Positions 9,111 through 20,900 of a DNA stretch of 64,000 nt are shown here, piece by piece. A program made the position numbers and the translations under genes. A model generated the notes under the pieces. The model searched no databases, was not told the origin of the DNA, and worked only from the letters and a program-made list of their open reading frames with translations. The number at the start of each line of letters is the position of its first letter. Position 1 is the first letter of the stretch. The stretch spans positions 62,001 to 126,000 of the forward strand of contig JACRAR010000074.1 of NCBI GenBank assembly GCA_016234745.1, written 5' to 3'. The stretch comes from Betaproteobacteria bacterium. GTDB lineage: Bacteria; Pseudomonadota; Gammaproteobacteria; Burkholderiales; Rhodocyclaceae.

Positions 9111-10388
9111 CTGTTTGCAGTAGGTCTCGCGCATCAGGCAGATCAGGACCAGCGACACGGCGACGAAAATGCAGATCAGGGTAAACCCGGCCTGCCAGGC
9201 ATCCGCCGCATAGACGCGCACGCCGCTGTTCATCTGCCCCGCCCAGTGGCGGTCGAGCATCCAGCCGATGGCCGGCTGCAGCAGCATGCCGCCCAGGAGC
9301 GGCCCCATGTTGCAGACGCCGGAAGCCGTTCCGGTCAAGCGCAGCGGAATCGATTCCTTGGCGCAGGCGAAGCCGATGGTGATGTTGGCCGAGCAAAAGC
9401 CGAGCGGCACCAGCAGCGTCACCAACAGCCACAGCGGCAAGGGCAGGAACACCACGGCCAGCCAGCCGGTCAGGGCCAGCGCGGTCGTCAGCACATACAG
9501 CGGTTTGCGCCGGCCCAGGTGCTGCGACCAGGCGCCCAGCAGCGGTCCGCCGAGCGCCCAGGCCACCAGCAGGGTGGATGTGATCAAGGCGGCCGATTTG
9601 GCATCGAGCGCATACGCCTGGCGCAGATAGGGCACGCCCCACAGGCCGGCGAAGGCCAGCACCGCGCCGACGACGCCGACCGGGGTCAGGAACATGATCC
9701 AGATATTGCGGTAGCTCAACACTTCCGCCAGTCCGCGCAGGATCGGCGTCCGGTCGCCGTGATCGTGTCCGGCCTGCACGTGGCTGGCATAACCGCGCTC
9801 GACCGGATCGTCGCGCACCAAGAGCCAGGTGGCGAGACTCAGGAGCGCCGTCAGTCCGGCCGAGACGCCCATGATCGGCCGCCAGCCGAAGGCTTCCACC
9901 AGCAGGCGCAGCGGCACGCCGGCCGAGACGCCGCCGATCACGCCCATGAGGATCGCCATGCCCGAGACCAGGGCGTAATGGCGTTGCGGAAACCAGTGGC
10001 TGGCCAGCTTGAGCATCGAGACGAAGGCCACCGCCACCGAAGCGCCGATCAGCAGCCGCCCGGCATTGGCCCACCACAGCGTCGGCGCCATCGCGAACAG
10101 CGCACTGCCCAGCGCAGCCACCGCCGCACCGAGCGTCAGCAGCTTGCGCGGTCCCCAGCGGTCGGCGATCACACCGGTGGGAATCTGCATGGCGACGTAG
10201 GAATAAAAGTAGAACGCCGAAAGATTGCCGAGCGCGGCGGCGCCGATGGCAAACTCGCCCATCAGCTGGTCGGTGATGACCGCCGGCGCGACGCGCTGAT
10301 AGAAGGCAATCAGGTAGAGCAGGGCGCCCAGCCCCCACATCAGCCAGGCCAGTGCGGCGGGTGGCAAGCCGCGCAGGGGTTTGCTCAT
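9099..10388 (-). CDS. MFS transporter (anion symporter-like), substrate unknown
   Basis: A 429-aa major facilitator with twelve hydrophobic segments. The loop 2-3 motif is GVIADRWGPRKLL, and the N-terminal half has FYQRVAPAVI and YFYSYVAMQIPTG, a style shared with the sugar-acid/anion symporter branch of the superfamily. A long cytoplasmic central loop contains a histidine/aspartate-rich stretch (GHDHGDRT). The gene stands alone, tail to tail with the Bcr-type exporter, and about 150 bases separate its start from the two-component operon. Nothing in the neighbours defines a substrate. Transport direction is not deducible; family membership is secure. Confidence 0.8.
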   Translation of the reverse strand: MSKPLRGLPPAALAWLMWGLGALLYLIAFYQRVAPAVITDQLMGEFAIGAAALGNLSAFYFYSYVAMQIPTGVIADRWGPRKLLTLGAAVAALGSALFAMAPTLWWANAGRLLIGASVAVAFVSMLKLASHWFPQRHYALVSGMAILMGVIGGVSAGVPLRLLVEAFGWRPIMGVSAGLTALLSLATWLLVRDDPVERGYASHVQAGHDHGDRTPILRGLAEVLSYRNIWIMFLTPVGVVGAVLAFAGLWGVPYLRQAYALDAKSAALITSTLLVAWALGGPLLGAWSQHLGRRKPLYVLTTALALTGWLAVVFLPLPLWLLVTLLVPLGFCSANITIGFACAKESIPLRLTGTASGVCNMGPLLGGMLLQPAIGWMLDRHWAGQMNSGVRVYAADAWQAGFTLICIFVAVSLVLICLMRETYCKQSLA

Positions 10389-10534
10389 ACGGCTGCCGCA
10401 GTCAGACGTTTCATGTCTTCGCCCTTCAAGGTTTTCGGAAGCCGGAATTGCAGCGACAGCATTATGGAGCCGAGCCTCGGGATGTCAATACGGGCCTGCG
10501 GCCCCCCGCCAGGCAATGTTTCAGGGAGATCGGG

Positions 10535-11311
10535 TCACATTTGCCGGAAGCGATGGGCGAAGGTTCGGCTCACGATGAATTTGCGCTCCAGCCCGCGCAG
10601 CTTGACTTCGAGATGCCCGGCGTCGGTGCGCACCAGGCGATCGATGGCCGCCACGCGCACGATGGTGCTGCGATGAATCTGCCAGAACTGATCCTCGGGC
10701 AGTTCCTCGACCAGTTCCCGGATCGGCTTGCGGATCAAGGCCTCGCCGGTCGCCGTCAGGACCTCCGTATATTTGTCGTCGGCGTTGAAGCAAATTACTT
10801 CGCTCACCGGAATCAACTGGGTTGTCGCGCCGACCGAGGCGCTGATCCATTTCAGGGCGCTTGCTTGCGGTGTCAATTGCCGCCGCAGTTCGGCGAGCAG
10901 TTCGGAGGTTATGCCCGTCTGCGGCGATGCTGCCGGAATCGAGCCGGCCATCTGCGTCTTGAGTCGCGCGACGGTGTCAGCCAGGCGCCTCGTCGTGGCG
11001 GGCTTCAACACGTAATCAAGCGCATGCTGTTCGAAAGCGGCTATGGCAAATTCACTGTAAGCGGTCACGAACACGACCTGGCAGCGATCGCGCAAGACGG
11101 TGGCGATATCGATGCCGCTCATGTCGGGCAGGTTGATGTCGAGAAAGGCGATGTCAGGCACTGCTTCCGCTATCTGCCGCATGGCTGCGGCGCCCGATTC
11201 CACCTCGACGATAGCGCCGACATCGGGCCACAGCTCGTGCAGCGAATCGCAAAGCTGCCTGCGCAACAGCGGCTCGTCTTCGACTACCAATACCCGGTAA
11301 GCGTGTTTCAT
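10535..11311 (-). CDS. LytTR-type response regulator
   Basis: A 258-aa regulator with an N-terminal receiver domain (1-120: VVEDEP, phosphoacceptor D near 57 in AFLDINLPD, T/S in VFVTAYS, K in YVLKPAT) and a C-terminal LytTR DNA-binding domain (about 150-255: ISASVGATTQLIPVSEVICF, FWQIHRSTIVRVAAI). Such regulators are phosphorylated by LytS/YehU-type kinases and bind direct repeats at promoters. The gene follows its kinase with no gap: kinase stop at 11312-11314, regulator start at 11311. The targets are not evident in the window; no LytTR-type paired direct repeat was identified nearby. Confidence 0.92.
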   Translation of the reverse strand: MKHAYRVLVVEDEPLLRRQLCDSLHELWPDVGAIVEVESGAAAMRQIAEAVPDIAFLDINLPDMSGIDIATVLRDRCQVVFVTAYSEFAIAAFEQHALDYVLKPATTRRLADTVARLKTQMAGSIPAASPQTGITSELLAELRRQLTPQASALKWISASVGATTQLIPVSEVICFNADDKYTEVLTATGEALIRKPIRELVEELPEDQFWQIHRSTIVRVAAIDRLVRTDAGHLEVKLRGLERKFIVSRTFAHRFRQM

Positions 11312-12373
11312 TCAGGCATCCAGGCCAACGTCCACGGGGACCTCCAGCACTGCGACCGTGCCGCGCGGTTGATTCGCCGCCAGCGTCAATCTACCCCGCT
11401 CACCATACATCGAGACAAGGCGTTCCCGGATATTGCTCAGTCCGATGCCGTCCCTCAGATCATTGCCCGATTGCGGCAAACCGGCGCCGGTATCGGCGAC
11501 GCTGAGCATCAGGCTGCCGGCGCGGCGGCAGGCGCTGACCGTAATGGTGCCGCCTTCGGGGAGTTCGTTCAAGCCGTGCTTGATCGCATTTTCAATCAGC
11601 GTGATCAGCATCATCGGCGGGAATGGCAGCGCCAGAAGTTCCTGCGGTACTTCAAAGACAGCCTGGAGCCGGTCTCCCATGCGAATCTGCAGGATGGCGA
11701 CATAGGCGCTGGCCATGGTCAGTTCATTGCGCAGCGTGCTGGTTTCACCGCGGATGCGCGGCACGGCGGCCTGCAGATAGTCGATCAGATTCTCAAGCAT
11801 GGCCAGCGCCTGCTCGGGATTGTTCTTGATCAGAAAGCTCAAGTTGGCCAGCGTGTTGAAGAGAAAGTGAGGCTCGATCTGGGCGCGGATCACTTTCAAT
11901 TCCGCCTCGGCATGCTTGCGCGCCAGACGCTGCCGGTCGGCTTCCGATCGCATCAGTTCGGCTTCCGCCCTGGCAATCCTGGCACGGGTTGCCAACACCG
12001 TGACGGCGATGGAGCCGAAGATGAAACCGATGGCTGCGGTAAGGACGAACGACCACAGTTTCTCCTTGTCGCTGAACATCATGCCGAGGTCGCGACCCTT
12101 GACGAGAACCACCAGCACCGTGCCAAAAAAAGCGCCAACAACAAGCGCGGCAGCAACGCTCAGGGCGCGCCAGAGCCGCGACATCCTGATGCTCATCGCC
12201 GGATAGAGCAAAGCCAGCAGGGTAAAACCGACGACCTGCACGCTGATCAAGAGATCCCAGAACTTGTTGTCCAGCATGGGAACAAGAACCATGGTCACGA
12301 CCGTGTTGAAGGCGGCGGTAATTACCGCAACCCGCAGCATGCGGAGCAAGGTTTCTTTTTGCAGCGTCGTCAT
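11312..12373 (-). CDS. LytS/YehU-family sensor histidine kinase
   Basis: A 353-aa kinase with four N-terminal membrane helices (about 10-130), a linker coiled coil rich in A/E/R, the His_kinase domain with the phosphoacceptor motif QIEPHFLFNTLANL, and a C-terminal HATPase (ENAIKHGLNEL, DTGAGLP, GIGLSNIRERL). This family autophosphorylates on the histidine of PHFLFN and signals to LytTR regulators, here encoded directly downstream. No periplasmic sensing domain is visible, so the signal is probably sensed in or near the membrane. Start ATG 12373 is preceded by a 36-base gap from the small protein gene upstream on the same strand, so all three may be one transcript. Confidence 0.9.
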   Translation of the reverse strand: MTTLQKETLLRMLRVAVITAAFNTVVTMVLVPMLDNKFWDLLISVQVVGFTLLALLYPAMSIRMSRLWRALSVAAALVVGAFFGTVLVVLVKGRDLGMMFSDKEKLWSFVLTAAIGFIFGSIAVTVLATRARIARAEAELMRSEADRQRLARKHAEAELKVIRAQIEPHFLFNTLANLSFLIKNNPEQALAMLENLIDYLQAAVPRIRGETSTLRNELTMASAYVAILQIRMGDRLQAVFEVPQELLALPFPPMMLITLIENAIKHGLNELPEGGTITVSACRRAGSLMLSVADTGAGLPQSGNDLRDGIGLSNIRERLVSMYGERGRLTLAANQPRGTVAVLEVPVDVGLDA

Positions 12374-12409
12374 TGCGTCAACACTCCATCCCGGTGACTC
12401 AAGGTTTGC

Positions 12410-12628
12410 TCATGACGCCTTGTCCGGACATGAATTCCGCGCAAGCTGGCCAGGTGCGCGGCCGTGCATGGCAGCCAGCGGATGCCCGGCGCCGGCATTG
12501 GACGCATAGTGCTCGGCGATGCCCAGACTTCCGCCCACCATTGTGCCTGATCCGGCCAGGGCCAGCGCTGCCGCGAAGAGTCTGGTGCCGAGTTTCGTTT
12601 TGAGATAGGTCGAGGTCGTCGCTTGCAT
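12410..12628 (-). CDS. Small hypothetical exported or membrane protein (72 aa)
   Basis: No family recognised. The frame begins ATGCAAGCG with AAAGGA seven bases upstream, a convincing ribosome site, and has coding-like composition. Residues 15-38 form one hydrophobic, small-residue-rich segment (RLFAAALALAGSGTMVGGSL) after a basic start, so it is either a cleaved signal or a single membrane anchor. The mature part is short, with AGAGHPLAAMHGRAP and a single cysteine near the end. It lies just upstream of the LytS/LytTR operon on the same strand. It could be a cofactor or signal for that kinase, but this is only a positional guess. Confidence 0.6.
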   Translation of the reverse strand: MQATTSTYLKTKLGTRLFAAALALAGSGTMVGGSLGIAEHYASNAGAGHPLAAMHGRAPGQLARNSCPDKAS

Positions 12629-12629
12629 T

Positions 12630-12919
12630 TGCTTATCCTTTCATCGGGTTCAGGAAAGTTCCGAACCCACTATAAAAAGACCTGGCCCCTTGGGAAAACC
12701 GGTTTGCGACGAAATGCGCACCAGGCGGCGTGAAACGAAGTTTCCCATCGTCGGTGCCGGATGTCAGTCGGTCAGGCCCTGGGCGAATAAACCTCCGAAA
12801 TCATGCTCTCCCAGCCTCCATTCGATCGCTGGCCCTCAAGCCTGGTCAGGCGGGGCACGGCCTGGCGCATGATAAAATTGCGCCCCACCTCACCTCACCA
12901 CCCCCCCCCCGCTCCGCCC
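12630..12919 (+). promoter_or_regulatory. metH upstream region with C10 tract
   Basis: The 290 bases between the small minus-strand gene and metH hold no second gene. A TAAAAT box near 12872-12877 (in GATAAAATTG) is a candidate -10 element. Ten consecutive C residues occupy 12901-12910, nine bases before the metH ATG, and no Shine-Dalgarno sequence is visible. I looked for the conserved parts of a cobalamin riboswitch and of the SAH riboswitch and could not assemble either. The C tract lies in the presumed 5' leader, where a length change would alter leader spacing but not reading frame. Confidence 0.4.
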
Positions 12920-16609
<3,690 letters not shown>

Positions 16610-16823
16610 TGAAAATCCTCGAATACAAGAGCCCAGATGGGGTTCCAAGGAAGCCAAGCGGCGCGAGATCGAGCGGCTGCGAGCGGAAATCGCGGCACGC
16701 AAGAAATCCTGATCCTCCCTGCGCCTGCACGATGAGCGCGGAGCGGAGGAACTCTAATCCTACTTGCGTATAACTTTTGGTCTTATTAAAATAGGACTTT
16801 CTTGGTGTGTCGGAGAGACAGAA
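16610..16823 (+). other. Intergenic region with a short gene scrap and the mazEF promoter region
   Basis: Between metH and mazE. From about 16640 to 16713 one frame reads KEAKRREIERLRAEIAARKK then serine and a stop, a charged helical tail that looks like the end of a lost gene; it has no start and no recognised family. Further on, TATAAC at 16769-16774 and a diverged inverted repeat (TCCTA at 16758-16762, TAGGA at 16792-16796) lie just before mazE. They are candidates for a promoter and a MazE/MazEF operator, as these systems typically autoregulate at palindromes overlapping their promoter. This is a position-based inference. Confidence 0.35.
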
Positions 16824-17069
16824 ATGCTGCAAACCCTGAGACGCGCCGGCGGTTCGCTGGTGATGACGGTGCCGAAAGCCTTTATTGAGCAGAACCAGCT
16901 TCAGGAGAATTCGCAGGTCGAGCTCCTGCTGGAAGGTTCCCGCATGACCGTCAGCGCGCCGCGCAAGCGCCGCTACAAGCTGGCAGACTTGCTGGCCGAG
17001 ATGCCGGGCAAATTGCCGCGCGTTGAGGGTTGGGATGCCATGAAACCGGTCGGCAAGGAAGCGCCCTGA
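16824..17069 (+). CDS. mazE: MazE-type antitoxin (AbrB/SpoVT fold)
   Basis: An 81-aa swapped-hairpin AbrB-like protein. The N-terminal half (MLQTLRRAGGSLVMTVPKAF, then QLQENSQVELLLEGSRMTV) has the beta-hairpin pattern of MazE/ChpAI DNA-binding domains; the C-terminal tail (KLADLLAEMP, then GWDAMKPVGKE) is the toxin-binding extension. ATG 16824 is preferred over an upstream in-frame start at 16764 because GGAGAG lies eight bases before it and the AbrB domain begins here. The stop TGA shares its A with the ATG of the toxin. Expected role: neutralise MazF and autorepress the pair. Confidence 0.88.
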   Translation: MLQTLRRAGGSLVMTVPKAFIEQNQLQENSQVELLLEGSRMTVSAPRKRRYKLADLLAEMPGKLPRVEGWDAMKPVGKEAP

Positions 17070-17416
17070 TGGCCTACACGCCGGATCGCGGAGACATTGT
17101 GCATCTGCAATTCGACCCGGCTTCCGGCCAGGAAATGAAAGGGCCGCATTTCGGCCTGGTGGTCAGCGCCAAGGCCTTCAACAGCCGGGGCCTGGCGATG
17201 ATCTGCCCCATCTCGCAAGGCGCAGCGGCCAGCGCCCGAACCTATGGCACGGTGGTCACGCTGATGGGCTCGGGCACGGATACGCAAGGCGCAGTCCATT
17301 GCCACCAGTTGAAATCCCTGGATTGGCGAGGCCGCAAAGCAAAGTTCAAGGAAGCGGTCCCGGCGACCATCATGGATGACGTGGCAGCGCGGATTGAAGC
17401 GATCCTGTTCGAATAG
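17069..17416 (+). CDS. mazF: MazF-type mRNA endonuclease toxin
   Basis: A 115-aa member of the MazF/PemK fold. The family start is visible as PDRGDIVHLQFDPASGQEMKGPHFGLVVS, with the conserved RGD near residue 6-8, the GxE..KxR-like loop and the later ICPISQ strand; the C-terminal helix is DVAARIEAILF. MazF proteins cut mRNA at short specific sequences. Start ATG 17069 overlaps the antitoxin stop (TGATG), the standard coupling that ensures antitoxin is made first. An in-frame start at 17030 would lie within mazE and is not favoured. The cleavage specificity cannot be read from sequence. Confidence 0.88.
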   Translation: MAYTPDRGDIVHLQFDPASGQEMKGPHFGLVVSAKAFNSRGLAMICPISQGAAASARTYGTVVTLMGSGTDTQGAVHCHQLKSLDWRGRKAKFKEAVPATIMDDVAARIEAILFE

Positions 17417-17460
17417 GAAGCAGCGGGAGCTGCGGAAAGACGGCGAGAAGCCCACGGCTT

Positions 17461-17527
17461 CCCGAAATCTGCGATGTCCTGCCGCCGTTTCGGGTTTTCT
17501 TCAACCATCCGGAAACGCATTATTTAA
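17461..17527 (+). pseudogene. Decayed remnant of a metH 3' segment
   Basis: Bases 17471-17525 align with the activation-domain region of metH around 16448-16509: GCGATG, then CTGCCG, then a GGGTTTT / CATCCGGAAACGCATTATTT core that corresponds to metH codons for SGFYF and HPEAHYF. A two-base deletion separates the two reading frames, giving AAVSGF in one frame and FNHPETHYL in another. No start, no flanking domain and no further homology were seen. It is therefore a scrap of a second metH 3' end, now separated from the intact one by mazEF. Confidence 0.6.
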
Positions 17528-17615
17528 TGCTGATATATATCAAACCGGGCAACGGCAATTCACCTACAATCCCCGGTCTATTTAGTCAAGATCGGGCGCA
17601 TGGCGCCCCTCGTCG

Positions 17616-20363
17616 ATGCAAGCGAAAGGCATCCCGCTGAACCTCTCGCTATTCCAGCGCAATCGCGCCATTCTCCATGCTGGCGTGGTGGGAAGCATCC
17701 TCATCGCAGTCATCGTTACGCGGCTGATCTTGACGCACTTGCAAGCCGAGGCCGAAGAACGGGCGGCTATCGTCACGCAGAACCTGACTCAGTCGGTGGA
17801 ACAGACGATCGAAAACCTGATCGACACGCTCGACGTGGCGATGCTGGCATCCGGCGATGAAATCAGCCGGCAAATGGCGGCCGGAAAGCTTGATGGCGCC
17901 TCAATCACCCGCTATCTGGTGCGGCAGAAGGAACGCCTGCGTCACGTGGCCTTTCTGAGAGCCTCGAACGAACGCGGGGAAATCATTTACGGTCCGGACA
18001 TTCCGTCACCGCCTGTCAACAATGCCGATCGTGAGTTTTTCGCGCCGCTGCGGGATAACCCGAATGCGGGCTTGTACGTTGCCAAACCCATCATCGGAAA
18101 AATCGCCAAGAAGTGGCTCTGGCCCTTTGCACGGCGCATCAACAAGCCGGACGGATCGTTTGGTGGCGTGGTCGTTGCCGCGATTCAAATCGATGACATA
18201 GAGAAGTTGCTGGCGCAAATCAAACTCAAACCTGGCAGCGTTGTCTCAGTTCGCGATGCCGAGCTGGGCCTGATTGCCCGCAGCACTTTCGACGACACCC
18301 ACCTTATTCTTCCAGGAGACAAGCGATTATCGACAGCTTTCCAGGAAGCCTTGAAGATTAACCCGCAGGAAGGCACGTTGGTCAGCGATACAACGGCCCC
18401 GGACGGCGTCAGCCGCACCTACTCCTACCGGCGCAACAACAACTACGGATTCACGGTGAATGTCGGCATCGCCCGCGAACCCATGCGGGCCGAAATACGC
18501 TACCAGACTTGGATCGCATCCGCGCTGACGGGGATCTTCATCCTGCTGGCGCTGTCATTCGTGATTCTGATAGGCCGTGCCTGGCAACGCCAGGAAGAGT
18601 ATTTCAGGTTCTTCCGGTTGTCGACCGACGCGATGTGCATTGCCGATCCTTTCGGCTGCTTCAAGCGGGTCAACCCGGCCTTCATGCGGATGACCGGCTT
18701 CGATGAAACCGAGCTTGTCGCCAAGCCATTCCTGGACTTCGTCCTGCCCGAGGATCGGCAGAGAACCGCAGAGGAAATGCGACTGCAGGTCGCGATCCGC
18801 CCCTCCATGCAATTCGAGAATCGTTACGTCTGCAAGGATGGCAAGGTCATCACCCTGTCGTGGACCGCCTACTATGACAAGACGGATGGCGTGACCTATG
18901 CCACGGCGCGCGACATCACCGCACTCAGGCTGGCCGAAGACCGGCTGGAACGCTATTTCATGCTTGTGCCGGACTTGATGTGCATCGCCACGACCAGCGG
19001 AAACTTCCTGAAGATCAATCCGGCATGGCAAAGTTTGCTCGGCTACAGCGAGCAGGAAATCCTCGCCACACCGTTCATTGACTTTGTCCACCCGGAAGAC
19101 AAGGAGGCAACGCGGGAAGCGGTGAGCAGGCAAGTGGCGGGCGAAGCCCTCCTCAATTTCGTCAATCGCTATCGCTGCAGGGATGGCAGCTACCGCTGGC
19201 TGGAGTGGAGAACCACGCAAGCCATCAACCAGGTCTATATTTATGCCACGGCGCGCGACATCACCGAACGCGTGCAGATGGAAGCGTCCCTGCAGGAAAG
19301 CGAGGCGCGCTTCCGCAGAATGTTCGAGAAACACGACACGGTCATGCTGCTGCTCGATCCGGGTTCCGGCGAGCTGGTCGACGCCAATGCCGCCGCCGCC
19401 CGTTTCTACGGGTATTCGATCGAGCAGCTCAAGACCATGCGGATAGACCAGATCAACATCCTGTCTCCGGAAGAAACTGCCGGGAAGCGGGCACAGGCGG
19501 TCCAGAATGAAAGCAATGTCTTCGTCTTCCCCCATCGACTGGCCAGCGGAAAGGTGCGAACCGTCGAAGTGCGCTCATCCCCGGTCGAGGTCGCCGGTCG
19601 CGTTCTGCTGTTCTCGATTATCAATGACATCACCGACAGGGAAATCGCCACGGCGGAACTCAAGCGCTCCAATGCCGAACTGGAGCAGTTCAGCTATGCC
19701 GTTTCGCATGACATGCGCCAGCCCCTGCGCATGATTTCAAGCTATCTGCAACTGCTCGAAGCGGCCTTTGTCGAGCAACTCGATGAAGAGAAGCGCGAAT
19801 TCTTCGACTTTGCCATCGATGGCGCCAAGCGCCTCGACAAGATGCTGGTGGCGCTGCTCGAGTATTCGAGGGTGGGACGGATGGGCGAACCGCCGGCCTG
19901 GGTGGAAAGCCGCGACCTGCGCGACGAGACCCTGCTGCTGCTGCAGCCGATGATTACCGAGGCCAAGGCCGTTGTGCATATTGAAGGCGAATGGCCGCAG
20001 GTCTTTGTCAGCCCGGACGAGATTCTGCGCCTGCTGCAGAACCTGATTGGCAATGCGCTCAAGTTCCGCGTCGCCGGACGCATGCCCGAGGTCACCCTGA
20101 GCAGCGAAACGACGGAATCGGAATGGCGCATCGTGGTCGCCGACAACGGTATCGGCATCATTCCAGACCAGATCGGACGGCTGTTCCAGGTATTCCAGCG
20201 CCTGCATGCCCGCGCCGCTTATGAAGGCACCGGCGTGGGGCTGGCGCTGTGCCGCAAGATTGCCGAGCATCACGGCGGAAGGATCTGGGCCGAATCGGCG
20301 GGCGCAGGGCAGGGCAGCCGGTTTTGCGTCGTGCTGCCGCTGCATGTCGAAGATACCCGGTGA
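17616..20363 (+). CDS. Membrane sensor histidine kinase with extracytoplasmic Cache-like domain and three PAS domains
   Basis: A 915-aa hybrid-free kinase. TM1 is about 23-42 and TM2 about 303-327, enclosing a 260-residue periplasmic region with a dCACHE pattern (NADREFFAPLR, GLYVAKPIIGK, FGGVVVAAIQIDDIEKLL). Three PAS domains follow (about 335-455, 460-580, 590-700); the second has the PAC motif RDGSYRWLEW. The catalytic end resembles bacteriophytochrome-type kinases: phosphoacceptor histidine in SHDMRQPLRM, N box NLIGNALKFR, G1 DNGIGI, G2 GTGVGLAL. Start ATG 17616 precedes a basic N-terminus. A single-domain receiver gene follows 90 bases later and a paralogous kinase after that, so they probably form one signalling cluster. 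The ligand is unknown; Cache domains usually bind small organic molecules. Confidence 0.88.
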   Translation: MQAKGIPLNLSLFQRNRAILHAGVVGSILIAVIVTRLILTHLQAEAEERAAIVTQNLTQSVEQTIENLIDTLDVAMLASGDEISRQMAAGKLDGASITRYLVRQKERLRHVAFLRASNERGEIIYGPDIPSPPVNNADREFFAPLRDNPNAGLYVAKPIIGKIAKKWLWPFARRINKPDGSFGGVVVAAIQIDDIEKLLAQIKLKPGSVVSVRDAELGLIARSTFDDTHLILPGDKRLSTAFQEALKINPQEGTLVSDTTAPDGVSRTYSYRRNNNYGFTVNVGIAREPMRAEIRYQTWIASALTGIFILLALSFVILIGRAWQRQEEYFRFFRLSTDAMCIADPFGCFKRVNPAFMRMTGFDETELVAKPFLDFVLPEDRQRTAEEMRLQVAIRPSMQFENRYVCKDGKVITLSWTAYYDKTDGVTYATARDITALRLAEDRLERYFMLVPDLMCIATTSGNFLKINPAWQSLLGYSEQEILATPFIDFVHPEDKEATREAVSRQVAGEALLNFVNRYRCRDGSYRWLEWRTTQAINQVYIYATARDITERVQMEASLQESEARFRRMFEKHDTVMLLLDPGSGELVDANAAAARFYGYSIEQLKTMRIDQINILSPEETAGKRAQAVQNESNVFVFPHRLASGKVRTVEVRSSPVEVAGRVLLFSIINDITDREIATAELKRSNAELEQFSYAVSHDMRQPLRMISSYLQLLEAAFVEQLDEEKREFFDFAIDGAKRLDKMLVALLEYSRVGRMGEPPAWVESRDLRDETLLLLQPMITEAKAVVHIEGEWPQVFVSPDEILRLLQNLIGNALKFRVAGRMPEVTLSSETTESEWRIVVADNGIGIIPDQIGRLFQVFQRLHARAAYEGTGVGLALCRKIAEHHGGRIWAESAGAGQGSRFCVVLPLHVEDTR

Positions 20364-20403
20364 AGAGGTCCCTTGGTCACAGCCTGCCAGGCCCTGACTC
20401 GCG

Positions 20404-20430
20404 TATACTGCCGGCCGACGCTCGAGCGTC
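20404..20430 (+). promoter_or_regulatory. Candidate promoter with palindrome before receiver gene
   Basis: TATACT at 20404-20409 is a good -10 candidate. It is followed by the perfect 14-bp palindrome GACGCTCGAGCGTC at 20417-20430, overlapping the expected start of transcription and 24 bases before the ATG at 20454. A protein bound there would block initiation. No matching -35 hexamer at 17 bases was found, so activator dependence is possible. Function is inferred from position only. Confidence 0.35.
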
Positions 20431-20453
20431 CGTAGCCTGAAAGACATCCATAC

Positions 20454-20897
20454 ATGAAAGATCGCCAACTGCGTCTCCTGATCGTCGAGGACGAGCCCGG
20501 CGATGCACGCCTGATGCAGTTGGCGATGCAGAAGAACGATTACGCCGTCGAGCTGCATGGCGCCCGCGATGGTTTCGAAGCGCTGCGCTTCCTGCGCCGC
20601 GAAGGCGAACTTTTCAGCCGGTCGCCGCGCCCGGACATGATCCTGCTCGATCTCAAGATGCCCGGCTTGAGCGGCCTCGAGTTCCTCGCGCAAATCAAGC
20701 AGGATGGCCTGCTGCGCGCCATCCCGGTGGTGATCATCACCACCTCGGCACTCGATGCCGACGTGGCCGCCGCGTATGCGCTCGGTGCCGCGGGCTATAT
20801 CCCCAAACCAACCGACATCAACGAATTCGTCACGGCAATTCGCAAGTTCGGCGAATACTGGTTCAAGTTGGTGCGCTTGCCAGACAATCCCGCATAA
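20454..20897 (+). CDS. Single-domain response regulator (Rcp1-like receiver)
   Basis: A 147-aa stand-alone receiver with no output domain. The acidic pair is in LIVEDEPGDA, the phosphoacceptor aspartate near 66 in MILLDLKMPG, the threonine in VVIITTS and the lysine in YIPKPTD. The long alpha-loop (RREGELFSRSPRPD) and the VEDEPGD motif are typical of Rcp1-like receivers that pair with phytochrome-type kinases whose core ends match those on both sides. It sits between two such kinases, and probably accepts phosphate from one or both, passing it on or acting by protein contact. Confidence 0.9.
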   Translation: MKDRQLRLLIVEDEPGDARLMQLAMQKNDYAVELHGARDGFEALRFLRREGELFSRSPRPDMILLDLKMPGLSGLEFLAQIKQDGLLRAIPVVIITTSALDADVAAAYALGAAGYIPKPTDINEFVTAIRKFGEYWFKLVRLPDNPA

Positions 20898-20900
20898 AGC

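Noticed and set aside
10492-10504. GGGCC/GGCCC mini-hairpin after the LytTR regulator
   Set aside because: Five-bp stem, no T run; too weak to call a terminator.
12640-12900. Cobalamin or SAH riboswitch before metH
   Set aside because: No conserved B12-box or SAH-riboswitch core could be assembled; only isolated GC-rich stems.
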